This document shows, one piece after another, positions 16,953-25,718 of a stretch of DNA of 42,800 bases. The translations under genes and the position numbers were made by a program. Every line of letters begins with the position of its first letter. The first letter of the stretch is position 1. Origin of the DNA: an uncultured Caryophanales bacterium (lineage in GTDB: Bacteria; Bacillota_I; Bacilli_A; RF39; UBA660); the NCBI GenBank assembly GCA_946412015.1, contig CAMKGA010000012.1, forward strand, positions 1 to 42,800, read 5' to 3'. The notes under the pieces were generated by a model. The model saw nothing but the letters and a program-made list of their open reading frames with translations. It did not search any database and was not told where the DNA came from.

Positions 16953-17547
16953 AGTTTTCTATATATTTTATTGTTACACATCTATTTGGTTCTTCACCAT
17001 CACTCTTTGTTTCAATATTATAATAATTACTTGCAACATTATGAACAATTCTTCTTTTATAAGAATTCATAGGTTCTAAAGTTGTATCAGTTTTTGTAGT
17101 TAACACTTCGCTTATAATTTCTTTTATATCTTTTTCAAATAAATGTTCTTTTCTTTGTTTATAATTTGAAATATCAATATTTACTTTAATATTAAAATTT
17201 GTTTTGGATCTTAATGTTTGTCTCATTAAAAGCTGTAATGAAGACATATTTTTACCATCTTTTCCAATTAAAATAGCATTATCTCTTCCTTTTATACTAA
17301 CATTAAAAATTTTATCTTCAACATTTACAATAATATTTGCTTTTATATTCATTTTATTTATTATTTCAGATAGATAATTTTCAATATATTCTTTTATTTC
17401 ATCAATTTTTATTACTTCTATTATATGTAAATTATTTTCATCATATTCTTTTGTAATTATTTCATCATCATAAACATCTAATTCATCATAACATTTCATT
17501 CTACAAGATTCTTCATCTGTTCCTTCATACTTATATACATTTATCAT
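16951..17547 (-). CDS. khpB: RNA-binding protein Jag/KhpB
   Basis: Cytosolic RNA-binding protein that, with KhpA, influences cell division and elongation in Gram-positives. 198 residues: Jag-N domain (1-50), KH domain (about 65-125 with LIGKDGKNMSSLQLL), R3H domain (about 135-198 with YKRRIVHNVAS and the GEEPNR end). The start overlaps the yidC stop by four bases. Normal neighbour of yidC. Confidence 0.93.
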   Translation of the reverse strand: MINVYKYEGTDEESCRMKCYDELDVYDDEIITKEYDENNLHIIEVIKIDEIKEYIENYLSEIINKMNIKANIIVNVEDKIFNVSIKGRDNAILIGKDGKNMSSLQLLMRQTLRSKTNFNIKVNIDISNYKQRKEHLFEKDIKEIISEVLTTKTDTTLEPMNSYKRRIVHNVASNYYNIETKSDGEEPNRCVTIKYIEN

Positions 17548-18557
17548 TGCTTTTTTCTCCTTTTAATTAATAGATTTTGTGCTATTGTAAATGAACTATT
17601 TGTTATCCAATATAATATTATTGCACTTGACATTGAGAAAGATGTAAATACTATCATTACCATCATTATAGTAGTCATTAATTTCATTTGTTTTGCTTGA
17701 TCTTGTCCCATGCTTGCACCGCTATTAAGTCTAAATGAAAAATATGTTACTACACCGACAATAATTGGCAATAATAAATATAAATAATTTCCTGCCTTCA
17801 TTCCTGATATTGGAGTTGTAGATAAATTATATATAATGAATTTATCTTCAAAAAGAACTGGCAATCTGTATAATGCTTCATAAAATGCTAAGAAAAGTGG
17901 AATTTGAATAACTCCAAATATACATCCAGACATAGGATTTATACCGTGTTTTTTATAAACCATCATCATTTCTTGACTCTTCATAGTCATAGATTCTTGA
18001 TCCTTTTTATCTTTATATTTCTTTTCAATTTTACTTAATTCTCCTTGAGCATCTTTTAATAATTCAGATTGCTTTGCTGCTTTTCTAGTAATTGGAAATA
18101 AAATCATTCTTATAATTATAGTTGCTGCAATAATTGCAAGACCATAATTTTTAAGTAATTCTCCTAATTGAATTAATACCCAAGCAAGTGGTTTTACAAA
18201 AATTGTAGTCCAAATTCCTTCATAGCCACCAGATGTAACCGTAAACTTTTTACAAGAAATTAGTTTATTAACATCAAGTAAACTTTTCTTTTTCTTATTA
18301 TATTCAGATTTTGTAATTTTTTCATTCTTTAATTTTTTATCTAAACTTTTTATTTGTTTTGCTTTTGTATCCTCATATAATTTAATAATTTCTTTATCTG
18401 TTGGCTTACATAAAATATTTGAAGGTAATGTTTGGCCTGTTTTTTCATTTCTTACTATCTTACCATCAACATCTTTCAATTGCTTAGTACAACCAGTTAA
18501 TAATGTAACAAAAACAATTAAAAGTATTAAAATTTTCATTTTTTTATTGTTCTTCAC
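17544..18557 (-). CDS. yidC: Membrane protein insertase YidC/Oxa1 (SpoIIIJ type)
   Basis: Inserts proteins into the membrane alone or with SecYEG. 337 residues. A lipoprotein signal peptide with lipobox LLTGC lies at about 18-22; the conserved five-helix core is in the second half, including the hydrophilic-groove Arg in IIRMILFP and the helical hairpin rich in Lys and Glu. The start is GTG at 18557, behind GGAGG; the next ATG is six codons inside. Lies in the rpmH-rnpA-yidC-jag run. A longer extracellular spacer (about residues 30-110) than minimal homologues is visible. Confidence 0.95.
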   Translation of the reverse strand: MKNNKKMKILILLIVFVTLLTGCTKQLKDVDGKIVRNEKTGQTLPSNILCKPTDKEIIKLYEDTKAKQIKSLDKKLKNEKITKSEYNKKKKSLLDVNKLISCKKFTVTSGGYEGIWTTIFVKPLAWVLIQLGELLKNYGLAIIAATIIIRMILFPITRKAAKQSELLKDAQGELSKIEKKYKDKKDQESMTMKSQEMMMVYKKHGINPMSGCIFGVIQIPLFLAFYEALYRLPVLFEDKFIIYNLSTTPISGMKAGNYLYLLLPIIVGVVTYFSFRLNSGASMGQDQAKQMKLMTTIMMVMIVFTSFSMSSAIILYWITNSSFTIAQNLLIKRRKKQ

Positions 18558-18567
18558 TTTTTCCTCC

Positions 18568-18894
18568 TCAAATTATATTTAGTATTTTAAATGCTTCATA
18601 TAATTCTTTTTGCATTTGAAAATAATTTTTGTGCAAAATTCCTTTCCTTAATATTATAATACAATTAAATGAATTTTCATAGTCTTTAGCATCAATTATA
18701 TTTTTTATTTGTCTTTTTAATTTATTTCTAACAACAGCATTACCAATTTTTTTACTAACTGATATTCCAAACCTGTATAAATTATCATTATTGTCTTCCT
18801 TATATATTATGTAATCTTTATATTTAAATGAATTATTATTTTTTATTATTCTTGAAAAGTCAAAATTTTTTCTTATTATATTTATTTTCTTCAT
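18568..18894 (-). CDS. rnpA: Ribonuclease P protein component
   Basis: Protein subunit that helps the RNase P RNA cleave 5' leaders from tRNA precursors. 108 residues with the signature GNAVVRNKLKRQIKNI near 51-66 and RFGISVSKKIG before it. AAGGAG precedes the ATG. The terminator-like hairpin between rpmH and rnpA suggests the two are expressed at different levels from the common promoter. Confidence 0.94.
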   Translation of the reverse strand: MKKINIIRKNFDFSRIIKNNNSFKYKDYIIYKEDNNDNLYRFGISVSKKIGNAVVRNKLKRQIKNIIDAKDYENSFNCIIILRKGILHKNYFQMQKELYEAFKILNII

Positions 18895-18907
18895 TTTATT
18901 CTCCTTA

Positions 18908-18934
18908 AAACAAAAATCACTACTAAGAGTGATT
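18908..18934 (-). terminator. Terminator-like hairpin between rpmH and rnpA
   Basis: Minus strand AATCACT, loop CTTAGT, AGTGATT, then TTTGTTTT. It lies right after the rpmH stop; probably reduces transcription into rnpA. Confidence 0.7.
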
Positions 18935-18935
18935 A

Positions 18936-19058
18936 TTAATGAGATAATACTTTACGACCCTTTCTTCTTCTTCTTTTGATTATATTTGTTTTCATGCGAG
19001 CCATAAAACCTAATTTTTTACTTTTTCTATGATTGTTAGGTTGATAAGTTCTTTTCAT
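18936..19058 (-). CDS. rpmH: Ribosomal protein bL34 (short form)
   Basis: Large-subunit protein of 40 residues, beginning [10 protein letters not shown] and ending [10 protein letters not shown]. Bacterial L34 is normally 44 or more residues; compared with the B. subtilis protein about four residues are missing after RMKT. The true start is the ATG at 19058 behind GGAGG; the frame is open to 19127 but that lies inside the promoter. First gene of the operon leading away from oriC. Confidence 0.93.
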   Translation of the reverse strand: MKRTYQPNNHRKSKKLGFMARMKTNIIKRRRRKGRKVLSH

Positions 19059-19098
19059 TGCACACCTCCTGTACCTAATTTTTCCGTTTGCTTTATCA

Positions 19099-19127
19099 AT
19101 TATATAGACTTTTTTATTTTTTGTCAA
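19099..19127 (-). promoter_or_regulatory. rpmH operon promoter
   Basis: Full consensus: TTGACA (19122-19127), 17 bases, TATAAT (19099-19104) on the minus strand, about 40 bases before rpmH. Confidence 0.92.
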
Positions 19128-19140
19128 TTCTTTTTCTTCT

Positions 19141-19411
19141 TTTTCTTAATAATATATTATATTAGTATAAAAAAAGTTATAAACATAATATCTTTATAAA
19201 TTAGACTATATATATTAATACATAAAATAATTTATAAACATTTTTTTAAGATATTAACATTTTGCTTGATGTGCAAAAATAATAAATGTTAATTAATTAT
19301 GAACATATTATGTTTATAAATCGAGTTTTTTTATAATATTTATGTTTTTTTATTTATTTTTTCCACAATTTATTGTAAAATATTTGTGTTTATATCAAAG
19401 AAGGTGATATT
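19141..19411. other. oriC, part upstream of dnaA
   Basis: No gene. Very AT-rich, holding a family of 9-mers close to the DnaA box: TTATAAACA at 19177-19185 and 19232-19240, its complement at 19311-19319, TTATGAACA at 19297-19305 and a variant ATATAAACA (minus, 19387-19395). A better box, TTTTCCACA, is at 19359-19367. I infer that these bind DnaA, because of place and pattern. No clear dnaA promoter can be named. Confidence 0.65.
19359..19367 (+). promoter_or_regulatory. DnaA box upstream of dnaA
   Basis: TTTTCCACA, one mismatch from TTATCCACA. It is part of the 19-mer TTTTTTCCACAATTTATTG (19357-19375) that recurs after dnaA at 20777-20795. Confidence 0.7.
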
Positions 19412-20770
19412 TTGAATCTTGATAATATGTGGAAAAGTTTTTTAGATAAATTAAAAACAAAAATAAGTAATATATCTTATGAAACTTGGTTTAGTGAAAC
19501 AAAATTAATTAGTCTTGATAACGGCATAGCTAAAGTAGTTGTTCCATATCATATTCACAAAAAAAATTTATCTGAAAATTATAATGATTTAATTGAAGAA
19601 ACTTTCCTTGAAATTACAGGTACAAACTTTAAATTTGAATATCTTCTTGAAGAAGAAGTAAATACGAACACAACAATTAATGTAGAAGAAATAGGAATTC
19701 CAAGTAATGAAATTTATCAGACAAATTTAGATAATAGGTATTCTTTTGAAAATTATATTATAGGTAAAAGCAATAAATTTGCTGCAACTAGTGCTTTAGC
19801 TGTTGCCGAACATCCTGGTAAAATGTATAATCCATTATTTATTTATGGTCCAAGCGGGCTTGGAAAAACCCATTTAATGCATGCTATAGGTAACTATATC
19901 GTAAAAAATACGGCAAAAAGAGTACTTTACATTACGTGTGATAATTTTGTATCTGATTTTGTAGAAATTTGTAGAAAAAATAATGATTCAAATAATTTTG
20001 AGATAACAAAACAATTTAAAAATAAATATAGAGATATTGATGTACTAATAATTGATGATATACATAATTTAGTTGGAGCAGTTTCTGCACAGCAAGAATT
20101 TTTTAACACATTTAATGAACTTTATAATAATGAAAAACAAATCATAATATCATCTGACAGATCTCCAGATGACATAAAAAGGTTAGAAGAAAGATTAAAA
20201 ACAAGATTTAATTGGGGTCTTACTGTTAGTATAGAACCTCCAGATTTTGATTTGCGTATGAACATTATTAACAAAAAAATAGAAAATCACGAACTAAATA
20301 ATAATTTTCCAGAAGATGTTAAAGAATATATTGCAAGTAATTGCGTTGGAGATATTAGAAAATTAGAAGGAGCATTAACAAGAGTTTTTGCTTATGCTAC
20401 AATAATGAACGGATCTGATATAAATCTTGAACTTGCTGCTGAAGCATTAAAAGACTACTTTGTTAAAACAATTGTGGCTAAAAATAATATTGAACAAGTT
20501 ATGCACATTGTAAGTTCAAATTATAATGTAAGTATAGATGATTTAAAATCAAAAAGAAGAATTAGTAAAATAACTCTTCCTAGACAAATTGCTATGTATA
20601 TATGTCGTGTATATTTAAACGAAAATCTTGTTAAAATAGGAAATGAATTTGGCGGTAGAAACCATACAACAGTTATGCATGGAGTTGACAAAATAAAAAA
20701 AGAAGTTTCCAAAAGTAATGACTTAAATAACGAGATTCAAAAAATGGTTAATCAGATAAAAATGTGCTAA
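19412..20770 (+). CDS. dnaA: Chromosomal replication initiator DnaA
   Basis: AAA+ protein that binds DnaA boxes and melts oriC. 452 residues. Domain I (1-80), short linker, AAA+ domain from about 110: Walker A GPSGLGKT at 146-153, Walker B with Asp215 and Asp216, sensor region SSDRSPDDI, then the C-terminal DNA-binding domain. The signature there reads GGRNHTTV with Asn417, while the family normally has GGRDHxTV. The TTG start at 19412 lies behind AAGGTGA; an ATG six residues inside is the alternative. Flanked by DnaA-box-like sequences on both sides, as in B. subtilis. Confidence 0.97.
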   Translation: MNLDNMWKSFLDKLKTKISNISYETWFSETKLISLDNGIAKVVVPYHIHKKNLSENYNDLIEETFLEITGTNFKFEYLLEEEVNTNTTINVEEIGIPSNEIYQTNLDNRYSFENYIIGKSNKFAATSALAVAEHPGKMYNPLFIYGPSGLGKTHLMHAIGNYIVKNTAKRVLYITCDNFVSDFVEICRKNNDSNNFEITKQFKNKYRDIDVLIIDDIHNLVGAVSAQQEFFNTFNELYNNEKQIIISSDRSPDDIKRLEERLKTRFNWGLTVSIEPPDFDLRMNIINKKIENHELNNNFPEDVKEYIASNCVGDIRKLEGALTRVFAYATIMNGSDINLELAAEALKDYFVKTIVAKNNIEQVMHIVSSNYNVSIDDLKSKRRISKITLPRQIAMYICRVYLNENLVKIGNEFGGRNHTTVMHGVDKIKKEVSKSNDLNNEIQKMVNQIKMC

Positions 20771-20778
20771 AAAATGTT

Positions 20779-20787
20779 TTTTCCACA
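20779..20787 (+). promoter_or_regulatory. DnaA box after dnaA
   Basis: TTTTCCACA within the second copy of the 19-mer TTTTTTCCACAATTTATTG. Confidence 0.65.
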
Positions 20788-20834
20788 ATTTATTGACATC
20801 AATTTTTCCTTTATAATTCAAGTAACTATTTAAC

Positions 20835-20843
20835 TTATACACA
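20835..20843 (+). promoter_or_regulatory. DnaA box matching the TTATNCACA consensus
   Basis: TTATACACA, four bases before the -35 of the dnaN promoter, so bound DnaA could affect dnaN transcription. Confidence 0.75.
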
Positions 20844-20846
20844 TTA

Positions 20847-20875
20847 TTGACATTAATAATAATAATATTTATAAT
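20847..20875 (+). promoter_or_regulatory. dnaN promoter
   Basis: Full consensus TTGACA (20847-20852), 17-base spacer, TATAAT (20870-20875). The transcript would begin near 20882, which decides the dnaN start. Confidence 0.9.
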
Positions 20876-20898
20876 AATTAATGAAAGAAGGTTTTGGA

Positions 20899-22020
20899 AT
20901 GAAATTAAAAATTAAACAAAATAAATTAGTAGAAAATTTAAATTATGCTATTAGGGGAATATCTAATAAAAATTTAATCCCTATATTAGGATGTATAAAA
21001 TTTGATTTAAAAGAAGAAGGATTGTATTTATTAAGTACAAACAATGAATTTGCAATAAAATGCTTAATTGACAAAAAAGATATTGAGGAAATTATTGAAC
21101 TTGGAGAAATAGTTATTTCAGGTAGATATATATATGATATTGTAAAAAAATTAAATAATGAAATTATAACAATTGAAGAAATAGTAGATTCACAAGTGTT
21201 GATAACTACGACTAATTCGTCATTTAAATTAAATTGTAATAAATCAAATGAATTTCCTAATATTGATTTAGAATATACTAAGAATCCTATATTATTAGAT
21301 AAAATTGAATTTAAAACTATGATTAATCAAATTATTTTTTCGACATCAACACAAGAATCTAGACCGATTTTAACAGGAATTAACTTTAAAATAAGTAATC
21401 ACATAATGGAATGTACTGCAACAGATTCATATAGATTATCTAAAAAAACAATAGAATTAAACGAAAATATTGATTCTGAAGTTAATATAGTTGTTCCAAG
21501 TAAAAATCTTATTGAAACAACAAAAATGTTGATAGATGATAATGAAAAATTAGAATTACATATTTTTGGAAATAAAATTATATTTAAATGTAATAATATT
21601 GTTATAATGTCTAGATTAATTAATGGTAATTATCCTGCTACTGATAAATTGATTCCAAAAGATTATTCTATTACTATAAAAATAAAACTTGATGATTTTT
21701 ATAATGCAATTGATAGAGCATCTCTATTAACAAATGAAGAAGAAAAAAATATTATTAATTTATTTATTGATTCTAATAGAGCAAAAATTACATCTAATAT
21801 ACCTGAAATTGGTAATGTAGAAGAAAATATTAATATAATTAATAATGAAAATAAGAATTTGAATATATCTTTTAGTTCTAAATTTATGATGGAAGCAATA
21901 AAAGTATTTAATAGTGAAGATATTGAATTATGTTTTAATGGAGAAATAAAACCAATTATTATAAAAAATGTTGATAAAACTGATTTAATTCAATTAATAT
22001 TACCAATAAGAACTTTTTAA
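20899..22020 (+). CDS. dnaN: DNA polymerase III sliding clamp (beta)
   Basis: Ring-shaped processivity factor for the replicative polymerase. 373 residues in three similar domains, starting MKLKIKQNKLVENLN like other clamps. The start at 20899 is chosen because GAAGG lies 8 bases upstream and the in-frame ATG at 20881 coincides with the expected transcript start. The conserved C-terminal end ILPIRTF resembles the usual LPVR-type end. Followed by its own terminator, so it is separated from the downstream comK-like gene. Confidence 0.95.
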   Translation: MKLKIKQNKLVENLNYAIRGISNKNLIPILGCIKFDLKEEGLYLLSTNNEFAIKCLIDKKDIEEIIELGEIVISGRYIYDIVKKLNNEIITIEEIVDSQVLITTTNSSFKLNCNKSNEFPNIDLEYTKNPILLDKIEFKTMINQIIFSTSTQESRPILTGINFKISNHIMECTATDSYRLSKKTIELNENIDSEVNIVVPSKNLIETTKMLIDDNEKLELHIFGNKIIFKCNNIVIMSRLINGNYPATDKLIPKDYSITIKIKLDDFYNAIDRASLLTNEEEKNIINLFIDSNRAKITSNIPEIGNVEENINIINNENKNLNISFSSKFMMEAIKVFNSEDIELCFNGEIKPIIIKNVDKTDLIQLILPIRTF

Positions 22021-22043
22021 AAGCAAAAAATTGCTTTTTTTTT
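22019..22043 (+). terminator. Terminator of dnaN
   Basis: AAAGCAA, loop AAAA, TTGCTTT, followed by more T; starts at the dnaN stop. Confidence 0.85.
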
Positions 22044-22083
22044 ATTTTTTTTACAAAATTCTTCTTTTTTCGACAATAATTAA

Positions 22084-22092
22084 TGATATAAC
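22084..22092 (+). promoter_or_regulatory. Extended -10 before the comK-like gene
   Basis: TGATATAAC 26 bases before the ATG; the -35 is poor, which would suit a gene needing an activator (inference). Confidence 0.4.
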
Positions 22093-22117
22093 ATACAACT
22101 AAGAAAGGGGGGATTTT

Positions 22118-22570
22118 ATGGTAGATTATGAAATTAATGAGTCAACGCAATTAATAAAACCTGTTAGCAAAAATAAATCTATAATATGTGAAGAAGATAC
22201 AGAATATGAAATTGATAATTCAAGTAATAAAATAATTAAATATAATTGTTCATTTTATGGTAGTTCATATATTGGGAGATGTGAAGGAACTAAGGCCTTA
22301 ACTGGTATAAAATCAAAATTTCCAATTATTATTGAGGAATCTAGAAATATTATTTTTTTCCCAACTTCTTCTGTAAGATCAAAGGATTCAATATGGTTGT
22401 CTCTTAATAAAATAAAAAAATTAAAAAAAGCAGATAATGGAAGTATAGTAGTATTTAATAATGGAAAAAGTGTTGTTTTACCAATATCTTACTATTCTTT
22501 AAATAATCAATATTATAGAGCAACAATGTTAAAGGCAAAATTATACGAAAGAAAAAAAGAAATAGCATAA
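22118..22570 (+). CDS. comK: ComK-family competence transcription factor
   Basis: 150 residues. The stretch from about residue 45 to 145 follows B. subtilis ComK: FYGSSYIGR (ComK FFGSSYAGR), FPIIIEESRNIIFFPTSS (PPIMVDPSNQIFLFPTLS), VVFNNGKSVVLPISYYS (VTFSNGKTMELPISYNS), NNQYYRATMLKAKL (ENQVYRTAWLRTKF). ComK binds A/T-boxes in DNA to turn on uptake genes. The protein lacks about 40 C-terminal residues of the B. subtilis form, the part tied to proteolytic control. GGGGGG-type ribosome-binding site before the ATG. It stands alone between terminators at 22019-22043 and 22552-22581, in the place where rlbA (yaaA) is normal. Family assignment is firm; whether it drives competence is not known. Confidence 0.85.
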   Translation: MVDYEINESTQLIKPVSKNKSIICEEDTEYEIDNSSNKIIKYNCSFYGSSYIGRCEGTKALTGIKSKFPIIIEESRNIIFFPTSSVRSKDSIWLSLNKIKKLKKADNGSIVVFNNGKSVVLPISYYSLNNQYYRATMLKAKLYERKKEIA

Positions 22571-22581
22571 TTTCTTTTTTT
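22552..22581 (+). terminator. Terminator of the comK-like gene
   Basis: Perfect 12-bp stem (22552-22563 and 22570-22581), loop AGCATA, ending in seven T; overlaps the stop codon. Confidence 0.88.
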
Positions 22582-22594
22582 AATGCCTTTTTTA

Positions 22595-22603
22595 TGGTAT
22601 AAT
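22595..22603 (+). promoter_or_regulatory. Extended -10 of the recF-gyrB-gyrA operon
   Basis: TGGTATAAT (TATAAT at 22598-22603) with no good -35, about 77 bases before recF. Confidence 0.55.
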
Positions 22604-22679
22604 TATATTGTCTGTATAGGGATACTTATATTGGATAAAATCATTTATTTTCTAATTATGAAAAAAAAGAGGGAAAAAC

Positions 22680-23789
22680 ATGTATTTAAAACGTATTAAG
22701 TTAATAAATTTTAGAAATTATAAAAATATTAAAGTTTCTTTTGTAAAAGGAATAAATATTATTCATGGATTTAATGCACAAGGCAAAACCAATTTACTTG
22801 AAAGTATTTATGTTCTTGCACTTACTAATACGTTTAGAAATATTACAGATAATGAATTAATTACACATAATAAGTCTTTTTTTTCGGTTGAAGGTGTACT
22901 AAAAAAAGAAAAATTGGATACTAATTTAAGTATTTTTTATGGTAATTCTAAAAAAAAACTTTTAATTGATGGAAGTGAAATAAATAAAGTTAGTAATTAT
23001 ATATCAACTATGAATACAATTTTATTTAATCCAGATGATCTTGATATTATTAAAGGGCCGCCAATTAATAGAAGAAAGTTTTTAAATGTTGAACTTTCAC
23101 AATTATATAGTAATTATTATATTTTATTAAATGAGTATGAAAATGTTTTAAAAATGCGTAATGATTATATTAAAAATCAAAAGTATGATAAAAACTATTT
23201 TGATATTATTACATCGTTTTTGATAGATAAAGATATAATGATATATAAAATTAGAAAAAAATTTATTAATAAAATTAATAAATATTGCGAAGATATTTTT
23301 TATAATATAACTGGAATTCATAACTTTAATATAAAATACAAACCTAATCTTGATTATGAAAAATATAATTACGATAAAACAGAAATTTTGAATGTTTTTC
23401 AAGAAAAATATGAGTCAGAATTTAAATTTTTAACTTCTTTTTATGGAGTTCATAAAGATGATTTTGAATTTTATTTGGATAATATAAACCTTAAAACATT
23501 TGGTTCTCAAGGACAACAAAAGATTTCTGTTTTAGCTTTAAAACTATCGGAAATTGAAATTTTTAAGTCATTTAAAAATAGTACACCAATATTACTTCTT
23601 GATGATGTTTTTAGTGAAATAGATGAAATTAAAAATATTAATTTATTAAATTATTTAAATAATGATATTCAAGTTATAATAACTACTGTATCATTAAATA
23701 ATTTTGATAAATCTATATTAAAGTGTGCAAAAGTATTCAAAATAGATAATGGAAAAATAAAAATGCAAAGAGGTGAGATAAATGAATGA
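22680..23789 (+). CDS. recF: DNA repair and recombination protein RecF
   Basis: SMC-like ATPase that loads RecA at gaps, with RecO and RecR. 369 residues. Walker A GFNAQGKT at 30-37, ABC signature region [10 protein letters not shown] near 277, Walker [12 protein letters not shown] near 305. The ATG follows AGAGGG. Its end overlaps gyrB by eight bases. First gene of recF-gyrB-gyrA. Confidence 0.95.
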   Translation: MYLKRIKLINFRNYKNIKVSFVKGINIIHGFNAQGKTNLLESIYVLALTNTFRNITDNELITHNKSFFSVEGVLKKEKLDTNLSIFYGNSKKKLLIDGSEINKVSNYISTMNTILFNPDDLDIIKGPPINRRKFLNVELSQLYSNYYILLNEYENVLKMRNDYIKNQKYDKNYFDIITSFLIDKDIMIYKIRKKFINKINKYCEDIFYNITGIHNFNIKYKPNLDYEKYNYDKTEILNVFQEKYESEFKFLTSFYGVHKDDFEFYLDNINLKTFGSQGQQKISVLALKLSEIEIFKSFKNSTPILLLDDVFSEIDEIKNINLLNYLNNDIQVIITTVSLNNFDKSILKCAKVFKIDNGKIKMQRGEINE

Positions 23790-25707
23790 AAATCAACATT
23801 ATGATGCTTCAGACATTCAAGTATTAGAAGGTTTAGAAGCAGTAAGAAAAAGACCAGGTATGTATATTGGAACAACAGATGTTAAGGGATTACATCATTT
23901 AGTTTGGGAAATTGTTGATAATGCAATAGATGAATCGTTAGCTGGTTTTTGTAATAATATAGAAGTAATTATAAATAAAGACAATTCAATCACTGTAAGA
24001 GATGACGGAAGAGGAATACCAGTTGATATACATCCAAAAACAAAGAAAAGCACTGTTGAAACTGTATATACTGTTCTACATGCAGGTGGAAAATTTGGAG
24101 GTGGAGGATATAAAGTATCTGGTGGCCTTCATGGTGTTGGAGCATCTGTAGTAAATGCCTTATCAAAATGGGTAGAAGTAACTGTTTACAAAAACGGAAA
24201 AGTTCATTTTATTCGTTTTGAAAATGGTGGTCATACAATAGAGCCTTTAAAAGTCATTGGCGATTGTGATGAAAATAGGACAGGTACAAGTGTAACATTT
24301 AAGCCAGATCCTGAAATATTTGATACTGATATATATGATTATAATACTCTAAAGGTAAGAATTCGCGAATTAGCATTTTTAAATAAAGGTTTACAAATTA
24401 CTCTTCGTGATGATAGAGATCTGGAAGATACAACAGGAGAAACATTTGTTTATGAAGGTGGTATAAGTGAATATGTAAAGTTTATTAATCAAGATAAAAC
24501 ACCAATTCATGAGAATGTAATTCATTTAGAAGGTACAGAAGATAATGTAATGTTTGAAGTTGCATTACAATATACAAATGGATATAATGACAATATTTAT
24601 TCATTTGTAAATAATATTAATACACATGATGGTGGTACTCACGAAGATGGTGTAAAAAGAGCGTTAACAAGAGTTATCAACAGTTATGGAAAAAAATCGG
24701 GAATTTTAAAAGATAAAGATGAATCACTTACAGGAGACGATGTAAAAGAAGGTCTAACAATGATCGTATCTTGTAAACATCCTAATCCTCAATTTGAAGG
24801 ACAAACTAAGGGAAGACTTGGTAATAGTGAGGTTAGAAAACTTGCTGATAGTGTATTTAGTGAGGGATTTGAAAAATTTTTACTTGAAAACCCTGATGAA
24901 GCAAAAATAATTGTGGAAAAAGCAATGCTTGCGTGTCGTGCAAGAAATGCTGCTAAAAAGGCAAGAGAAATAACTAGAAAAAGCGATTTGGCTACTACAA
25001 ATTTTTTTGGAAAATTATCGGATTGTAAAAGTAAGGATCCTAAGGTATCTGAAATATTTATAGTCGAGGGAGATTCAGCAGGTGGATCTGCCAAAAAAGG
25101 TAGAGATTCAATGACACAGGCTATACTTCCATTAAGAGGTAAAATTTTAAATGTAGAGAAAGCTAGATTAGACAGAGCCTTGGGAAATGAAGAAATTAGA
25201 ACAATTATAACTGCATTTGGTACTGGTATAGGTAATGAATTTAATCTTGATAAGCTTAGATATGATAAAATAATAATTATGACTGATGCCGATGTAGATG
25301 GATCACATATACGAGTTTTATTGTTAACTTTATTTTATAGATTTTTTAGACCAATTGTTGAAGCAGGACACGTTTATGCTGCTCAACCACCATTATTTAG
25401 GATTATGCATGGAAAAACAAGAAAATATGTTCTTGATGAAAAGGAAAAAGAAGATTATTTAGCATCATTGTCTGAAAATGTTAGAAATCGTGCAGAAATT
25501 GCACGTATGAAAGGTTTAGGAGAAATGGATGCAGAAGAATTGAATGAAACTACAATGGATATAAATAAAAGAGTTTTAAGAAAAATTAATGTTGATGACT
25601 GTGTTGCAGCCGATTCAATGTTCTCAAAATTAATGGGAGAAGAAGTTGAACCAAGAAGAAACTTTATTGAAGAAAATGCAAGATATGTTAAGAATTTGGA
25701 TATTTAG
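23782..25707 (+). CDS. gyrB: DNA gyrase subunit B
   Basis: ATPase subunit of the topoisomerase that introduces negative supercoils. 641 residues. GHKL ATPase with VDNAIDE near 45 and DDGRGIP near 73, [15 protein letters not shown] near 115; TOPRIM with [14 protein letters not shown] near 425 and the DADVDGSHI metal-binding site near 505. Its ATG follows AGAGGTGA inside recF. Directly before gyrA, as usual. Confidence 0.97.
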   Translation: MNENQHYDASDIQVLEGLEAVRKRPGMYIGTTDVKGLHHLVWEIVDNAIDESLAGFCNNIEVIINKDNSITVRDDGRGIPVDIHPKTKKSTVETVYTVLHAGGKFGGGGYKVSGGLHGVGASVVNALSKWVEVTVYKNGKVHFIRFENGGHTIEPLKVIGDCDENRTGTSVTFKPDPEIFDTDIYDYNTLKVRIRELAFLNKGLQITLRDDRDLEDTTGETFVYEGGISEYVKFINQDKTPIHENVIHLEGTEDNVMFEVALQYTNGYNDNIYSFVNNINTHDGGTHEDGVKRALTRVINSYGKKSGILKDKDESLTGDDVKEGLTMIVSCKHPNPQFEGQTKGRLGNSEVRKLADSVFSEGFEKFLLENPDEAKIIVEKAMLACRARNAAKKAREITRKSDLATTNFFGKLSDCKSKDPKVSEIFIVEGDSAGGSAKKGRDSMTQAILPLRGKILNVEKARLDRALGNEEIRTIITAFGTGIGNEFNLDKLRYDKIIIMTDADVDGSHIRVLLLTLFYRFFRPIVEAGHVYAAQPPLFRIMHGKTRKYVLDEKEKEDYLASLSENVRNRAEIARMKGLGEMDAEELNETTMDINKRVLRKINVDDCVAADSMFSKLMGEEVEPRRNFIEENARYVKNLDI

Positions 25708-25718
25708 GAGGTGAAATA

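Larger units (their letters stand above)
20771..20880. other. oriC, part between dnaA and dnaN
   Basis: Contains TTTTCCACA (20779-20787), TTATACACA (20835-20843) and an A/T tract of TAA repeats (20855-20867) that could be the unwinding site with DnaA-trio-like triplets. The same tract forms the spacer of the dnaN promoter. Confidence 0.65.

Noticed and set aside
19059-19127. Longer N-terminus for rpmH
   Set aside because: The extra codons overlap a full-consensus promoter and L34 proteins begin at MKRTYQP.
20881-20898. Upstream ATG of dnaN
   Set aside because: It lies at the expected transcript start and has no ribosome-binding site; clamps begin like the downstream MKLKIKQ.
24789-25094. 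Long antisense open frames inside gyrB, gyrA and other genes
   Set aside because: They are shadows of conserved coding sequence, without ribosome-binding sites or recognisable domains.
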